From the NCBI RefSeq assembly GCF_008831545.1, contig NZ_CP044523.1:558001-622000 (forward strand): a stretch of 64,000 nucleotides of DNA. Reading direction: 5' to 3'. Origin of the DNA: Halorussus halophilus (GTDB lineage Archaea; Halobacteriota; Halobacteria; Halobacteriales; Haladaptataceae). The translations under genes were made by a program, and so were the position numbers. Within the stretch, counting starts at the first letter, position 1, and every line of letters begins with the position of its first letter. The notes under the pieces are model-generated. The model worked only from the letters and a program-made list of their open reading frames with translations. It had not been told where the DNA came from and searched no databases. Below, piece by piece: positions 33,167 to 41,342 of this stretch.

Positions 33167-34047
33167 CCATCCGCGTGCGCTCGAACCCACAACTCGCCGA
33201 TGCGTGAGAGGCGCGTCCGATACGATTTACCGTGTTCTTCCTGCTCGATGTAGCCTTTTCCACCGGGACCCAACCTGTCTACGTTGTAGATGACCTTCGA
33301 GCGGAAACTGTCGGTGTACTCCTCGTTGAGTTCCCGCGAGAGGGCCTCCGCGAGTTCGCTCACGCTGTCGAATTCACCGTCTTCCCCGAGTTTGAACAGG
33401 ATGAACTCCTCGAAGGGCTTGACGTTCGAGAAGGAAGCTACGGGCAACTCTACGATGTGGCCGTCGTCGATGCGCTTCGCGCCGATGGTCGTTCCGCGCT
33501 CGTCGAACTCCGAGAGTAGTTCGCGCGCGCTCTCTAGACGCTCCGTGACGCGCTCGTCGTCGGTCTCCTCGCGCAAGTCTTCGAGCAGGTCCACCTGTTC
33601 GTGCAGTTCCTCGGCGAGTTCGGTTTCGAGGTACTTCTCGGGGGCCGTGTAGTAGGTGTGAATCTTCTCGCGGTCCTCTTCGCGCTCGACCATCACGGAG
33701 TGGGCCGCCGTGGCGAAGGCGAAACTGACCGGCCGCGGCATCGCGCTGACGTTGACCCAGACCTCCCTGCCAGCGTCTAATTCGGAGTTGATGAGGTCGT
33801 AGGCCTGCTCGAACGCGGCGTCGTAGTCGTACACGTCCGCGAGGACGACGCGCTCGGTGGTCGCCCCCAGCAGGTTCCGGAAGTCCTGTTCGAGTTTCCG
33901 CGAGAGGTTCCGCGAGTACTCGACGTTGGCCTCGCTCCCGACCGCGCCTTCGAGCAAAATCACGCGGTCTACGTCGAGTTGGTCGCGGACCAGCGGCGCG
34001 ATGAGCCGGTCGTAGTCGAAGCCGACCGGAACGACGTGCGTCTGCAT
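33148..34047 (-). CDS. CARF-like sensor with winged helix (HFX_2341/DUF6293 type)
   Basis: 299 residues, start ATG 34047. The N-terminal domain (about 1-110) begins MQTHVVPVGFDYDRLIAPL and has VWVNVSAMPRPVSFAFATAA, the position and shape of the ligand loop of CARF/Csa3 folds (NxSGGxKP-like). A charged helical linker (about 125-190) leads to a winged-helix C-terminus (FILFKLGEDGEFDSVSELAEAL, IYNVDRLGPGGKGYIEQEE). I recognise the HFX_2341-type regulator. CARF proteins usually sense cyclic oligoadenylates in type III CRISPR; here no cas genes are near, so the signal is open. Confidence 0.8.
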   Translation of the reverse strand: MQTHVVPVGFDYDRLIAPLVRDQLDVDRVILLEGAVGSEANVEYSRNLSRKLEQDFRNLLGATTERVVLADVYDYDAAFEQAYDLINSELDAGREVWVNVSAMPRPVSFAFATAAHSVMVEREEDREKIHTYYTAPEKYLETELAEELHEQVDLLEDLREETDDERVTERLESARELLSEFDERGTTIGAKRIDDGHIVELPVASFSNVKPFEEFILFKLGEDGEFDSVSELAEALSRELNEEYTDSFRSKVIYNVDRLGPGGKGYIEQEEHGKSYRTRLSRIGELWVRAHADGETRTE

Positions 34048-34083
34048 GGCTATCGGTTGATTCGAACGCGAGAAAAGTCTTGG

Positions 34084-35568
34084 CTAGTCCGCCCGCAGTC
34101 CTTCGTACACCGACGGATGTTCGTCTGCGGCAGGCGTCGTCAGCGCGGAGACGCCCACCGTCAGGACGAGACCGAGGAGCATCCCGACGATGGAACTACT
34201 CCACCCCGCCGAACCGAGTACGGAGTAGCTCCCGGGAACGAACGGGACGAAGACGCTCGCCAGATAGAACGTCTGACTGCCGCCGATGCCAGCGAACATG
34301 CCGGCTCTCGTCGTCTTCGACCAATAGAGCGCCGCGATGACCGGTAGCGCAAGTTGTGCGTAGCCACCGAAGGCGGTGTCGCCGATTTCCACGAGCGCGC
34401 GCGGTGAGAAGAGACTCGCGACAAACGCAAGTATGGCGAACGCGGCGACGGCGACACGCGCCAGCAGGTCCTCCTTGCGGTCGCTCGCGTGAGCGTTGAC
34501 GAACGGTCGGTAGAGGTCGCGGGTGAGGTACGACGACCCCGAAAGCAACATCGAGTCCGAGGAGGACATCATCGCGGCCATCGCCCCGGCGATGACGAGC
34601 GCGGCGAACCACGCCGGAGCGTACTCGTTGAGCAGAATCGGAAGGACGTTGCCACCCTCGGGGACTGCCACGCCGAGGCCCTTCGCCCACGCGCCGAGCA
34701 TGAACGCCGGGACGAACAAGAGGACGACGAGAATCGGCCAAAGCGAGAACGTTTGCTTGAGGACTTTCTTCGAGCGCGCGACGAAGAATCGCTGATTGAC
34801 CTGCGGGAACATCGCCACGCCGAACGCGATGCTCACCGCCGTCGAGATGATGTACGGGGCCGAATAGAGACCGCCGCCGAGCGCGAGAAACTCGGGATTC
34901 GAACTCGCGAGGCTGGCGGTCGCTTCCTCTGCACCGCCGACTGCGGCGAGAATCCACGCGACGGCGGCCCAGACCATCACCAGCATGAACGCGCCTTGCA
35001 GGGTGTCGGTCCACGCGACCCCGCGCATCCCGGCGAGAACGACGTAGGCAATCATGAACACCGTCACGAGACCCGCGCCCGCCCAGTAGGGGACACCGCC
35101 GTTCGTGAGTGCTTCCAAGGCGGTCCCCGCTCCGATTTGCTGGAGCATCACGTAGGGGAACAGCCAGAAGAGGCTGATTCCGGCGACGAGTCCCCGGAGT
35201 AACGGCGACCCGAATCGGTCGCCCAGCATCTCGCCGAGGGTGACGTAGCCGTGTTTCTTGCCGACGAGCCACTGCTTGTAGCCGACGACGTACCACAGGA
35301 TGGCGAATAGGACGCCGTCCATCAGCCCCATGACGAGGATCCACTCCGGTCCTGCGGCGTAGGCGACGTTCGGTCCGCCGAAGAAGGTAAACGCAGAGAG
35401 GAGCGTGGCGAACGTCGTGAACAGCAGGACCACTGTGCCGAGCGTTCGACTCGCGAGGTAGTAGTCCTCGGCGGTCCGGTCGGTCAGTCGATAGGCGACC
35501 AAGCCGATGGCGAGCGCGAGCAGCAGATAGCCACCGATGATACCCAGTTGCAGTGTCGTCTCGCTCAT
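34084..35568 (-). CDS. Sodium:solute symporter (SSS family)
   Basis: 494 residues from ATG 35568; the ATGA overlaps the stop of the upstream small gene. Thirteen or so spans start with LGIIGGYLLLALAIGLVAY; family signatures are RTAEDYYLASRTLG, FTTFATLLSAFTFFGGPN, and MAAMMSSSDSMLLSGSSYLTRDLY. Substrates of this branch (PanF/sialic-acid-like versus acetate ActP-like) cannot be told from sequence. It forms an overlapping pair with a DUF3311 protein, the usual arrangement of these transporters. Confidence 0.92.
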   Translation of the reverse strand: MSETTLQLGIIGGYLLLALAIGLVAYRLTDRTAEDYYLASRTLGTVVLLFTTFATLLSAFTFFGGPNVAYAAGPEWILVMGLMDGVLFAILWYVVGYKQWLVGKKHGYVTLGEMLGDRFGSPLLRGLVAGISLFWLFPYVMLQQIGAGTALEALTNGGVPYWAGAGLVTVFMIAYVVLAGMRGVAWTDTLQGAFMLVMVWAAVAWILAAVGGAEEATASLASSNPEFLALGGGLYSAPYIISTAVSIAFGVAMFPQVNQRFFVARSKKVLKQTFSLWPILVVLLFVPAFMLGAWAKGLGVAVPEGGNVLPILLNEYAPAWFAALVIAGAMAAMMSSSDSMLLSGSSYLTRDLYRPFVNAHASDRKEDLLARVAVAAFAILAFVASLFSPRALVEIGDTAFGGYAQLALPVIAALYWSKTTRAGMFAGIGGSQTFYLASVFVPFVPGSYSVLGSAGWSSSIVGMLLGLVLTVGVSALTTPAADEHPSVYEGLRAD

Positions 35569-35786
35569 GGCTCGCTCGCCTCCGCCTCGATGCCGACGCC
35601 CCACGCGCGTTCACTGAAGACGTAGAAGACGACTGCAGTCAGCGCCATCCAGCCGACGTGCCACCAGAGCCAGACGGGAAGTCCGTAGACGACGCTACTC
35701 GTCCGCCAGAGGAACCACGGCACCGCCAACGCGACGACGACCGCGAACGCGACCAGCCATCCGTACGCCTCCGCTCTCGAAACCAT
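35565..35786 (-). CDS. DUF3311 small membrane partner of an SSS transporter
   Basis: 73 residues, two spans (about 8-27 and 33-59), starting MVSRAEAYGWLVAFAVVV. The sequence (PVWLWWHVGWMALTAVVFYVF) is DUF3311 type, typically encoded directly before a sodium:solute symporter and probably a small subunit or assembly factor. The stop overlaps the transporter start by 4 bp (ATGA), so translation is coupled. Confidence 0.85.
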   Translation of the reverse strand: MVSRAEAYGWLVAFAVVVALAVPWFLWRTSSVVYGLPVWLWWHVGWMALTAVVFYVFSERAWGVGIEAEASEP

Positions 35787-35897
35787 AGTATCGACTCACG
35801 GTCAGGAATCCATAAACGTTGCTGAAGTATTTCTCCGACTGGGGTGTTTGAAGAGATTTCGTTTTCAAAGAGTGCTCCCGGTATCGCCGAGACGCTA

Positions 35898-37325
35898 TTA
35901 TCTCTCGTCCTGTTCGAACACGGGTGTCTTCCCAGTTCCAGTATCTCGGTACCCGCGTCGCCGGAGCGCGTAGACGACTTCGCTCAGCGCACACTCGCCA
36001 TCCAGCAGTTTCTCACCCGTTTCCGTGAACTTCGCCGACCGTTCGTTCAGTTCGTCCAACCCAACCGTGCCGTCGAACTCGCCCAACGTTTCGCCCACTA
36101 TCTCGTCGTTCTGGTCTGGCCCGTAGGATTCGACCTTTTCGGTGACGCGCCGCGCCATGTCGTCGTAGGTTCGCTGACCCGACCGAACCGGGTCGCGGAT
36201 GTCCTTCGCGTACTCCAACATTCGCTGGCTCTCGGCGACGGCCTCCGACCAGTGTTCGACCACCCAGACCGCGAGGTCGGCCAGTTCGTCGATGTCGCCA
36301 GTGAGTTCGTAGTCGCTCGGAATGCAGTCGTAAATCCACGGCTGGTCGCGCGCAATCAGCACCTGCCCGCTCCCGGCCTGCTCGAACCACGTCCGGGCGA
36401 GCGTCTCGTACTCCGTCGCGGAGATGCAGAGGTCGCCTTTCTGGAGTGCGGCCTCGAACTCCTCGCGGGAGGCCTTCGGGTATGCCTCGACCCACGACAG
36501 GTCGGCGTACTCCGTCGGAATCTGGCTCATACTCGTCATCACAGTCCGGATGCCGAACTTCTCGTGAAGTAGCTCCGCGATTTCCATCACGACGCCGGTC
36601 TGCTTCTTGTCCCAGACCGACCCCGCGACGTGGAGCCATTGGGGTTCGTCGTTGTAGGTCTCCTCGAACCGGGAGAAGTCGATGGGACTGCCAGTTTGAA
36701 TCGCTTCGTCCAGCGCGAGTTCCAACACCGAGTCGTCCAGTAGTTGTTCGCCGTACTCGCGCATGCCGTCGGCGTCAACGGCCGCTTTGAACCACATGCC
36801 GTCCGAAAGCACTGCCTCGGTTATCTCGGTCTCGCGCTGGAAGTCGTTGCGCCAGCCCGTGCCGGAGTACTTGAACGGAAGCTGTAGATCGTGGACGTTG
36901 GCGATGATGTCGATGGGGTCTATCTTGTCCGCGCGGTGGCCGTCGAGTGCGAGCAGCCACTTGTAGAGGTCTGCCCGGCCGCGCCGCAGTTGGTCCACGA
37001 CCACGTCTACGTAGCCCAGTTCGTCGTAGATTGCCTCGCGCAACGCTTCGAGTTGTGCCTCGCTGTAGCCCGACTCGGTGAACGCGTGCTGGTGGTCGTG
37101 ACCGTGCATGTACGGTTCCGCTTCCACGAGGGTCACGCGCTCGCGGTCGGCGTGGACGTACTCGGGGTCGTAGTTCGCCGTCTCGGGTGGCGCGAGCAAC
37201 CAGTAGACGTGCAGGTTCGGGTCGATGTCCAGCCACGAGTCCACCCAGACGGTGGCGTCGTTGAGCGTGCCGTTCGCCGTCGCGTCGTCGGGCCGGTAGA
37301 GTTCGGGAACGATGAGTACGCGCAT
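35898..37325 (-). CDS. GT-B glycosyltransferase-like protein
   Basis: 475 residues, start ATG 37325. The opening MRVLIVPELYRPDDATANG and the phase PQWLHVAGSVWDKKQTGVVME, LCISATEYETLARTWFEQAGSG (a donor-binding E-x7-E-like loop) look like a GT-B retaining glycosyltransferase, although the canonical motifs are weak. The C-terminal 80 residues are helical and charged. The codon and amino-acid usage match neighbours. Acceptors and donors unknown; no other sugar-polymer genes adjoin. Less sure than most calls here. Confidence 0.55.
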   Translation of the reverse strand: MRVLIVPELYRPDDATANGTLNDATVWVDSWLDIDPNLHVYWLLAPPETANYDPEYVHADRERVTLVEAEPYMHGHDHQHAFTESGYSEAQLEALREAIYDELGYVDVVVDQLRRGRADLYKWLLALDGHRADKIDPIDIIANVHDLQLPFKYSGTGWRNDFQRETEITEAVLSDGMWFKAAVDADGMREYGEQLLDDSVLELALDEAIQTGSPIDFSRFEETYNDEPQWLHVAGSVWDKKQTGVVMEIAELLHEKFGIRTVMTSMSQIPTEYADLSWVEAYPKASREEFEAALQKGDLCISATEYETLARTWFEQAGSGQVLIARDQPWIYDCIPSDYELTGDIDELADLAVWVVEHWSEAVAESQRMLEYAKDIRDPVRSGQRTYDDMARRVTEKVESYGPDQNDEIVGETLGEFDGTVGLDELNERSAKFTETGEKLLDGECALSEVVYALRRRGYRDTGTGKTPVFEQDER

Positions 37326-37610
37326 GGAATCGAATTGTCACCGAAGACGACGGCTCGACCCTTGAATCTACGGCCGGGCAGCGTTACGCTCGTTCGGCCA
37401 CGATGACTCGTCCCGCGGACCGACCCAAGACGACGATCGAGAGCGCGAACCCCCTCGACGGTGAGAAACGGTCGTTTGCGCGCGATTCGCCTCGGAGAAC
37501 GCATAGGTTCAGTCTCGAACGTCGCCGGAATACGCTTTGTGGTCGGTGGTCGGCAACGGCAGTTCTGCCGCGGCGACAACCGATTTACAGTATCTCTCCC
37601 TACAAGGAGT
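37326..37610. other. 285-bp gap between divergent genes, no further feature
   Basis: Plus-strand frames here are Arg/Pro-rich and non-coding in look. AAGGAG at 37603-37608 is a Shine-Dalgarno for the isomerase ATG at 37611. No palindrome of note was seen. Confidence 0.5.
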
Positions 37611-38333
37611 ATGCAACCAGCGATTCAACTGTACACGCTTCGCGAGTTGGACGAGTCGGTGCCCGAACTCCTCGAACGCGTCGGTCAGACCGCTTTCGAG
37701 GGCGTCGAATTCGCGGGACTCGGCGAGAGCGACCCCGAAGCAGTCGCAGCGAAACTGGACGAAACGGGACTCGACGCGGCCGCCGCCCACGTCGGTATCG
37801 AGGAACTGGAAGACGACCTCGAAGGGACCGTCGAGACCTACCAGCGACTCGACTGCGACACGCTCGTCGTCCCGTATCTCGGCGAGGCCAACTTCGCTAC
37901 CGAGGAGGCAGTCGCCGACACCGGTCGGCGACTCGTGGAACTGGCCGCCAGAGTCGAGGAGTTGGGCTCGACGCTGGCGTACCACAACCACGACCACGAG
38001 TTCGTGGACCTCGGCCAGTGGTCTGCCTTCGAGTTGCTGGTGCAGGAGACCGACTTAGACTTCGAACTCGACCTCGGGTGGGCCGCCGCCGCTGGCCACG
38101 ACCCGACCGAGTTGCTCTCGCGGTTGACCGGTCGAGTCCCGGTGGTCCACCTCAAGGACACGGCCGATTCGCAGTCCGTCGAACTCGGGGAGGGGATTCT
38201 CGACTCCGAGGCGTGTGTCGAAGCCGCTCGGGATGCGGGTGCAGAGTGGCTCGTCTACGAACACGACGAACCGGACGACCCTGCGGCGTCGCTCGAACAC
38301 GGCGCGGAGACGCTGGCGGCGCTGTTGGCGTAG
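37611..38333 (+). CDS. Sugar phosphate isomerase/epimerase (AP endonuclease 2-like TIM barrel)
   Basis: 240 residues from ATG 37611, with AAGGAG just upstream. The barrel begins MQPAIQLYTLREL; metal-ligand blocks include AAAHVGIEEL, ELGSTLAYHNHDHEF and VPVVHLKDT, and YEHDEPDD near the C-terminus. This is the xylose-isomerase-like TIM-barrel family (IolE/hydroxypyruvate isomerase type). Substrate unknown; no inositol or sugar operon adjoins. Confidence 0.85.
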   Translation: MQPAIQLYTLRELDESVPELLERVGQTAFEGVEFAGLGESDPEAVAAKLDETGLDAAAAHVGIEELEDDLEGTVETYQRLDCDTLVVPYLGEANFATEEAVADTGRRLVELAARVEELGSTLAYHNHDHEFVDLGQWSAFELLVQETDLDFELDLGWAAAAGHDPTELLSRLTGRVPVVHLKDTADSQSVELGEGILDSEACVEAARDAGAEWLVYEHDEPDDPAASLEHGAETLAALLA

Positions 38334-38391
38334 GCACCACGTCTCGTCGGGGCAACAACATTTATCTCGCTGTCATTTGAACTGACGAGTC

Positions 38392-39000
38392 ATGCCTTCG
38401 TTCCCTCCGCGAAGACGTCTTCCTGCCCTCTTGCTCGTCGTCCTCGCCGTCGCGCTCGTCGCGGGGAGCGGTTGGATGGTCTACGACGACTTCCGGCCGA
38501 CGTACCAACTCTCGGCGACGGCCGTCGATGCGCCCGCTGACGCGGAGGTTCTAGACGTCGAGGATCTCTCGCCGGAAGCCAAAGCCGCGTTCGAGAACGC
38601 CCGCAACGGCGGCTACGTCGTCCACAACGACCCCGAGTTCCGAGAGACGTTCCCGGTCTACGAGGCGGTGTACGTCCGCGCCGACGGAACCGTCTACAAG
38701 CTGTGGCTCAGCACCGACGGGATAAACGGTCTCTCGCTCTTCATCGCCGTTCCGCTGGTCGCGTTCGCGCTCGGTCTCGGCGGCCTCGGCGCGTGGTCGT
38801 ATCGGCGCGAAGCAGTCCGGCCGCCACTGACTGCGCTTGCGGCCGTCGGGGCGGCCACCGGCGCGAATCTAGCGTGGCCGTTCACCGGCACGCTGTTCCT
38901 CGCGGGGATTCCAGTCGGTCCTGCAAAGATCACGCTTCTCGCGGCGGCCGTTGCGGCGTCGGGGACGTGGGTCGGATTCGACCGGTACGACCTCGCCTGA
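38392..39000 (+). CDS. Membrane protein with N-terminal anchor and two C-terminal spans
   Basis: 202 residues, start ATG 38392. A hydrophobic signal anchor (about 10-29), an extracellular-type domain of about 90 residues (YQLSATAVDAPADAEVLDVE, FENARNGGYVVHNDPEF), then spans at about 116-137 and 148-196. The domain pattern matches a conserved haloarchaeal family (I recall a DUF number near 7979, not certain). No known activity. Between the isomerase and dnaG. Confidence 0.65.
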   Translation: MPSFPPRRRLPALLLVVLAVALVAGSGWMVYDDFRPTYQLSATAVDAPADAEVLDVEDLSPEAKAAFENARNGGYVVHNDPEFRETFPVYEAVYVRADGTVYKLWLSTDGINGLSLFIAVPLVAFALGLGGLGAWSYRREAVRPPLTALAAVGAATGANLAWPFTGTLFLAGIPVGPAKITLLAAAVAASGTWVGFDRYDLA

Positions 39001-39193
39001 GTACCCCCTCGACTTGTTCCGCTCGACTCGTTCGATTCACTGTCGTCGCTCGGCGAGAAAACCGCATCACGAAACCGGTGTCCGACCGACCACTCGGTGG
39101 CGAGATACTTCCGCTGACGACAGGTATTTCAGTCGTGGCGAAGGATTTTAATACATCCATGGCCGCGACCCCGCTCATGGACAACATAGCAAG

Positions 39194-39209
39194 CCCCTCA
39201 CGGGGGGAG
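39194..39209 (+). promoter_or_regulatory. Leader hairpin beside the dnaG Shine-Dalgarno
   Basis: CCCC (39194-39197), loop TCAC, GGGG (39202-39205) then GGAG (39206-39209), 10 nt before ATG 39220. Opening the hairpin would free a longer purine run. TTTTAATA at 39146-39153 is the likely TATA box, giving a leader of roughly 45 nt. Confidence 0.4.
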
Positions 39210-39219
39210 TTCACCAATC

Positions 39220-40686
39220 ATGGACGATACAGCGAAATACGTCATTCACGCCGACATTACCGCCGACGGGGTGGTAGAGCGGAGTGACGTCGTCGGCGCA
39301 GTCTTCGGCCAGACCGAAGGCTTGCTGGGCGACGACTTAGACCTCCGCGACCTCCAGCAGTCCTCCAAACTCGGTCGCATCGACGTGGACATCGACAGCG
39401 AGAACGGCCAGTCGTTCGGTACCGTCACCATCGCGTCGAGCCTCGACAAAGTAGAGACGTCGATTCTCGCCGCCGCCTTAGAGACGATTACCCGCGTCGG
39501 TCCCTGCCGGGCGAGCATCTCTATCGCGTCCATCGAGGACGTGCGCGCCGCCAAGCGCCGCAAGGTCGTCGAGCGCGCGAAACAGTTGCTCGCCGACGCC
39601 TTCGACGAGGACGTGATGAACAGTCGCGAGATACTCGAAGAGGTGCGCCAGAGCGCGCGCGTCGAGGACATCGTCGAGTTCGAGGGCTTACCTGCTGGTC
39701 CGCACGTCGAAGACAGCGACGCTATCATCGTGGTCGAGGGTCGCGCAGACGTGCTGAACCTCCTTCGCTACGGCGTCAAGAACGCCATCGCGGTAGAGGG
39801 AACCAACGTCCCCGACGCCGTCGCCGAACTCACGCAGGACCGCAACGTCACCGTCTTCCTCGACGGCGACCGTGGCGGCGACCTCATCCGCAAGGAACTC
39901 GCACAGGTCGGCGACATCGACTACGTCGCGCTCGCACCGGCCGGGAAGTCCGTCGAGGACCTCGCGCGCCACGAGGTCATGTCGGCCCTGCGAAGCAAGC
40001 GCCCCTTCGAGAAGTCGTCGGTCGAATCCGATAGCGCGCCGACGACCGCCGCGACCGACGGGAGCGCACATCCCGCGCCGGAGACCGACCCGGATATTTC
40101 CGGTCTCGAAACGCCCGAGACGGCCGAAACGACGGATACGGTGGACGCCACCGAGACAACCGAGTCGTCCGACACTGCCGGAAGCGGGTCGGCCGCGTCG
40201 GTCGAGATGTCAGCGTCGTCCGACTCCCTCGAAGTCTCGACGGTCTCCGAACCGGCGACGACACCGGAGACGACCGACGAGAATTCGACGGATGTTGCCG
40301 ACCAAGGGACCACGGATACCGACTCGGCGTCTGCAGACGCCGAGTCGGTCAGCGAAGACGATTCGACGGACAACCAGTCTACGACCGCCGCCGAACCGAC
40401 GACGCTCCTCGAACACGTCGAAGCGGTCGTCGGCGAGGAGACTGCGAGCGTTCGACTGCTCGACTCGTCGTTCGAGACGCTCGCGGAAGCAGACGAATCG
40501 GAGGCCTTCGACACCGTGAAGGACGCCGACGAAACCCCCTACGCAGTCGTCCTCGACGGGCGACTCGAACAGCGGGTACTCGACGTAGCGGCCCAGCGCG
40601 GCGTCAACCAAATAGTCGCCCGCGAGTTGGGCGAGTTCGTCAAGCAACCGGCGAGCGTGCGGGTTCGGACCGCAGACGACTTCTAA
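39220..40686 (+). CDS. dnaG: DNA primase DnaG (archaeal type)
   Basis: 488 residues. The archaeal DnaG-like primase/exosome subunit with TOPRIM domain: [12 protein letters not shown] gives Glu173, and [12 protein letters not shown] gives Asp215/Asp217, the metal-binding set. The N-terminal 165 residues are the archaeal-specific part ([17 protein letters not shown]). Between about residues 265 and 400 the linker is a Ser/Thr/Asp/Glu low-complexity tract, inside which lies a perfect 32-bp palindrome. The last 90 residues ([21 protein letters not shown]) are a conserved C-terminal domain. In archaea it joins replication or RNA-exosome work. Confidence 0.95.
   Translation: MDDTAKYVIHADITADGVVERSDVVGAVFGQTEGLLGDDLDLRDLQQSSKLGRIDVDIDSENGQSFGTVTIASSLDKVETSILAAALETITRVGPCRASISIASIEDVRAAKRRKVVERAKQLLADAFDEDVMNSREILEEVRQSARVEDIVEFEGLPAGPHVEDSDAIIVVEGRADVLNLLRYGVKNAIAVEGTNVPDAVAELTQDRNVTVFLDGDRGGDLIRKELAQVGDIDYVALAPAGKSVEDLARHEVMSALRSKRPFEKSSVESDSAPTTAATDGSAHPAPETDPDISGLETPETAETTDTVDATETTESSDTAGSGSAASVEMSASSDSLEVSTVSEPATTPETTDENSTDVADQGTTDTDSASADAESVSEDDSTDNQSTTAAEPTTLLEHVEAVVGEETASVRLLDSSFETLAEADESEAFDTVKDADETPYAVVLDGRLEQRVLDVAAQRGVNQIVARELGEFVKQPASVRVRTADDF
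40318..40349. repeat. Perfect 32-bp palindrome inside dnaG
   Basis: Both arms are exact reverse complements around the central CTGCAG (40331-40336); the left arm is ACCGACTCGGCGTCTG and the right arm its complement, CAGACGCCGAGTCGGT. It encodes part of the Ser/Ala/Asp linker. Confidence 0.85.
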
Positions 40687-40713
40687 GCGACCGTTTCCAC
40701 CTTTTTCTCGTCG

Positions 40714-40821
40714 GGTTCCGACGCGCCGCGAAGCGGCGCTCGGAACCACTCCTCGAAAAATGTGGATCAAAAAAGGGACGCAGAGAAATCTGGGCGCGCC
40801 GCGCCCAGATTTCTCGCGTCC
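40714..40821. terminator. Two long bulged hairpins after dnaG
   Basis: First, 40714-40747: GGTTCCGA, bulged C, GCGCCGC, loop GAA, GCGGCGC, TCGGAACC. Second, 40776-40821: GGACGC, bulged A, then a 15-bp arm from 40783 to 40797 pairing 40801-40815, loop GCC, then GCGTCC. The first is followed by CGAAAAA-type DNA. They fill the convergent dnaG/GNAT interval and could end both transcripts. Confidence 0.6.
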
Positions 40822-40843
40822 GCTTCGTACTGGTGCCACTTCC

Positions 40844-40877
40844 GCACCGCAACTACCCTGCACAGCACCGCAACTAC
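40844..40877 (+). repeat. Short direct repeat GCACCGCAACTAC
   Basis: GCACCGCAACTAC occurs at 40844-40856 and 40865-40877 (21-bp period), followed by looser copies (CAGCAACCGC, TGCAACC). No frame gives a plausible protein. Low-complexity spacer DNA. Confidence 0.6.
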
Positions 40878-40922
40878 ACAGCAACCGCGACTGCAACCTC
40901 GCCGCACCGCTACCGTCATACT

Positions 40923-41342
40923 CTACAGGTCGTGTTCCATAACCACTGCTTCGCTACCGTCCTCGTAGTAGTCCGGTTCCCGGCCAGTCGTTTCGAACCC
41001 CAGAGATCCGTAGAACTGTTGGGCGGCCTCATCGTCGGGGTGTACCGAGAGCGAGACGCGTTTACAGCCCTCGTCTCGCAGTCGTTCGAAAATTGCGGCC
41101 AGCAGACGCGAGGCTCGGCCCTCGCGTCGGTGACTCGGAAGGACTGCCAGTTCAGCGACGTAGCCAGTCTCGTCGTCGTAGAACACCAGCGCGTAGCCGA
41201 CCGGTTCCCCGTCGGCGGTCGAGACGAGCAACAGCGGTGGCCCCTCGATAGCGTATTCGAGTAGGGGCGGATTCGGCTCTCTGAGCGACTGCTGAATGTC
41301 TCGTAACTCCGAGCGGTCGCTGGAGCGGGCGGGTCGAATCAC
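40923..41342 (-). CDS. GNAT N-acetyltransferase
   Basis: 139 residues, start ATG 41342. GNAT elements: LRDIQQSLREPN at the N-terminus, VGYALVFYDDETGYVAELAVLPSHRREGRASRLLAAI (acetyl-CoA Q/RxxGxG/A-type loop RREGRAS), and AAQQFYGSLGFETTGREPDYYED at the end. A small-substrate acetyltransferase of general RimI-like type. Its start overlaps the stop of the DUF92 gene by 4 bp, so they are co-translated. Confidence 0.9.
   Translation of the reverse strand: MIRPARSSDRSELRDIQQSLREPNPPLLEYAIEGPPLLLVSTADGEPVGYALVFYDDETGYVAELAVLPSHRREGRASRLLAAIFERLRDEGCKRVSLSVHPDDEAAQQFYGSLGFETTGREPDYYEDGSEAVVMEHDL

Noticed and set aside
34084-35786. SSS transporter plus tiny membrane gene as a new pairing
   Set aside because: DUF3311 with a sodium:solute symporter is a common known arrangement.
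39159-39287. Overlapping 42-codon ORF before dnaG as a gene
   Set aside because: The TATA-like box sits only a few bases upstream, so most transcripts would start after its ATG, and the Arg/His-rich product looks like a frame shadow of dnaG.
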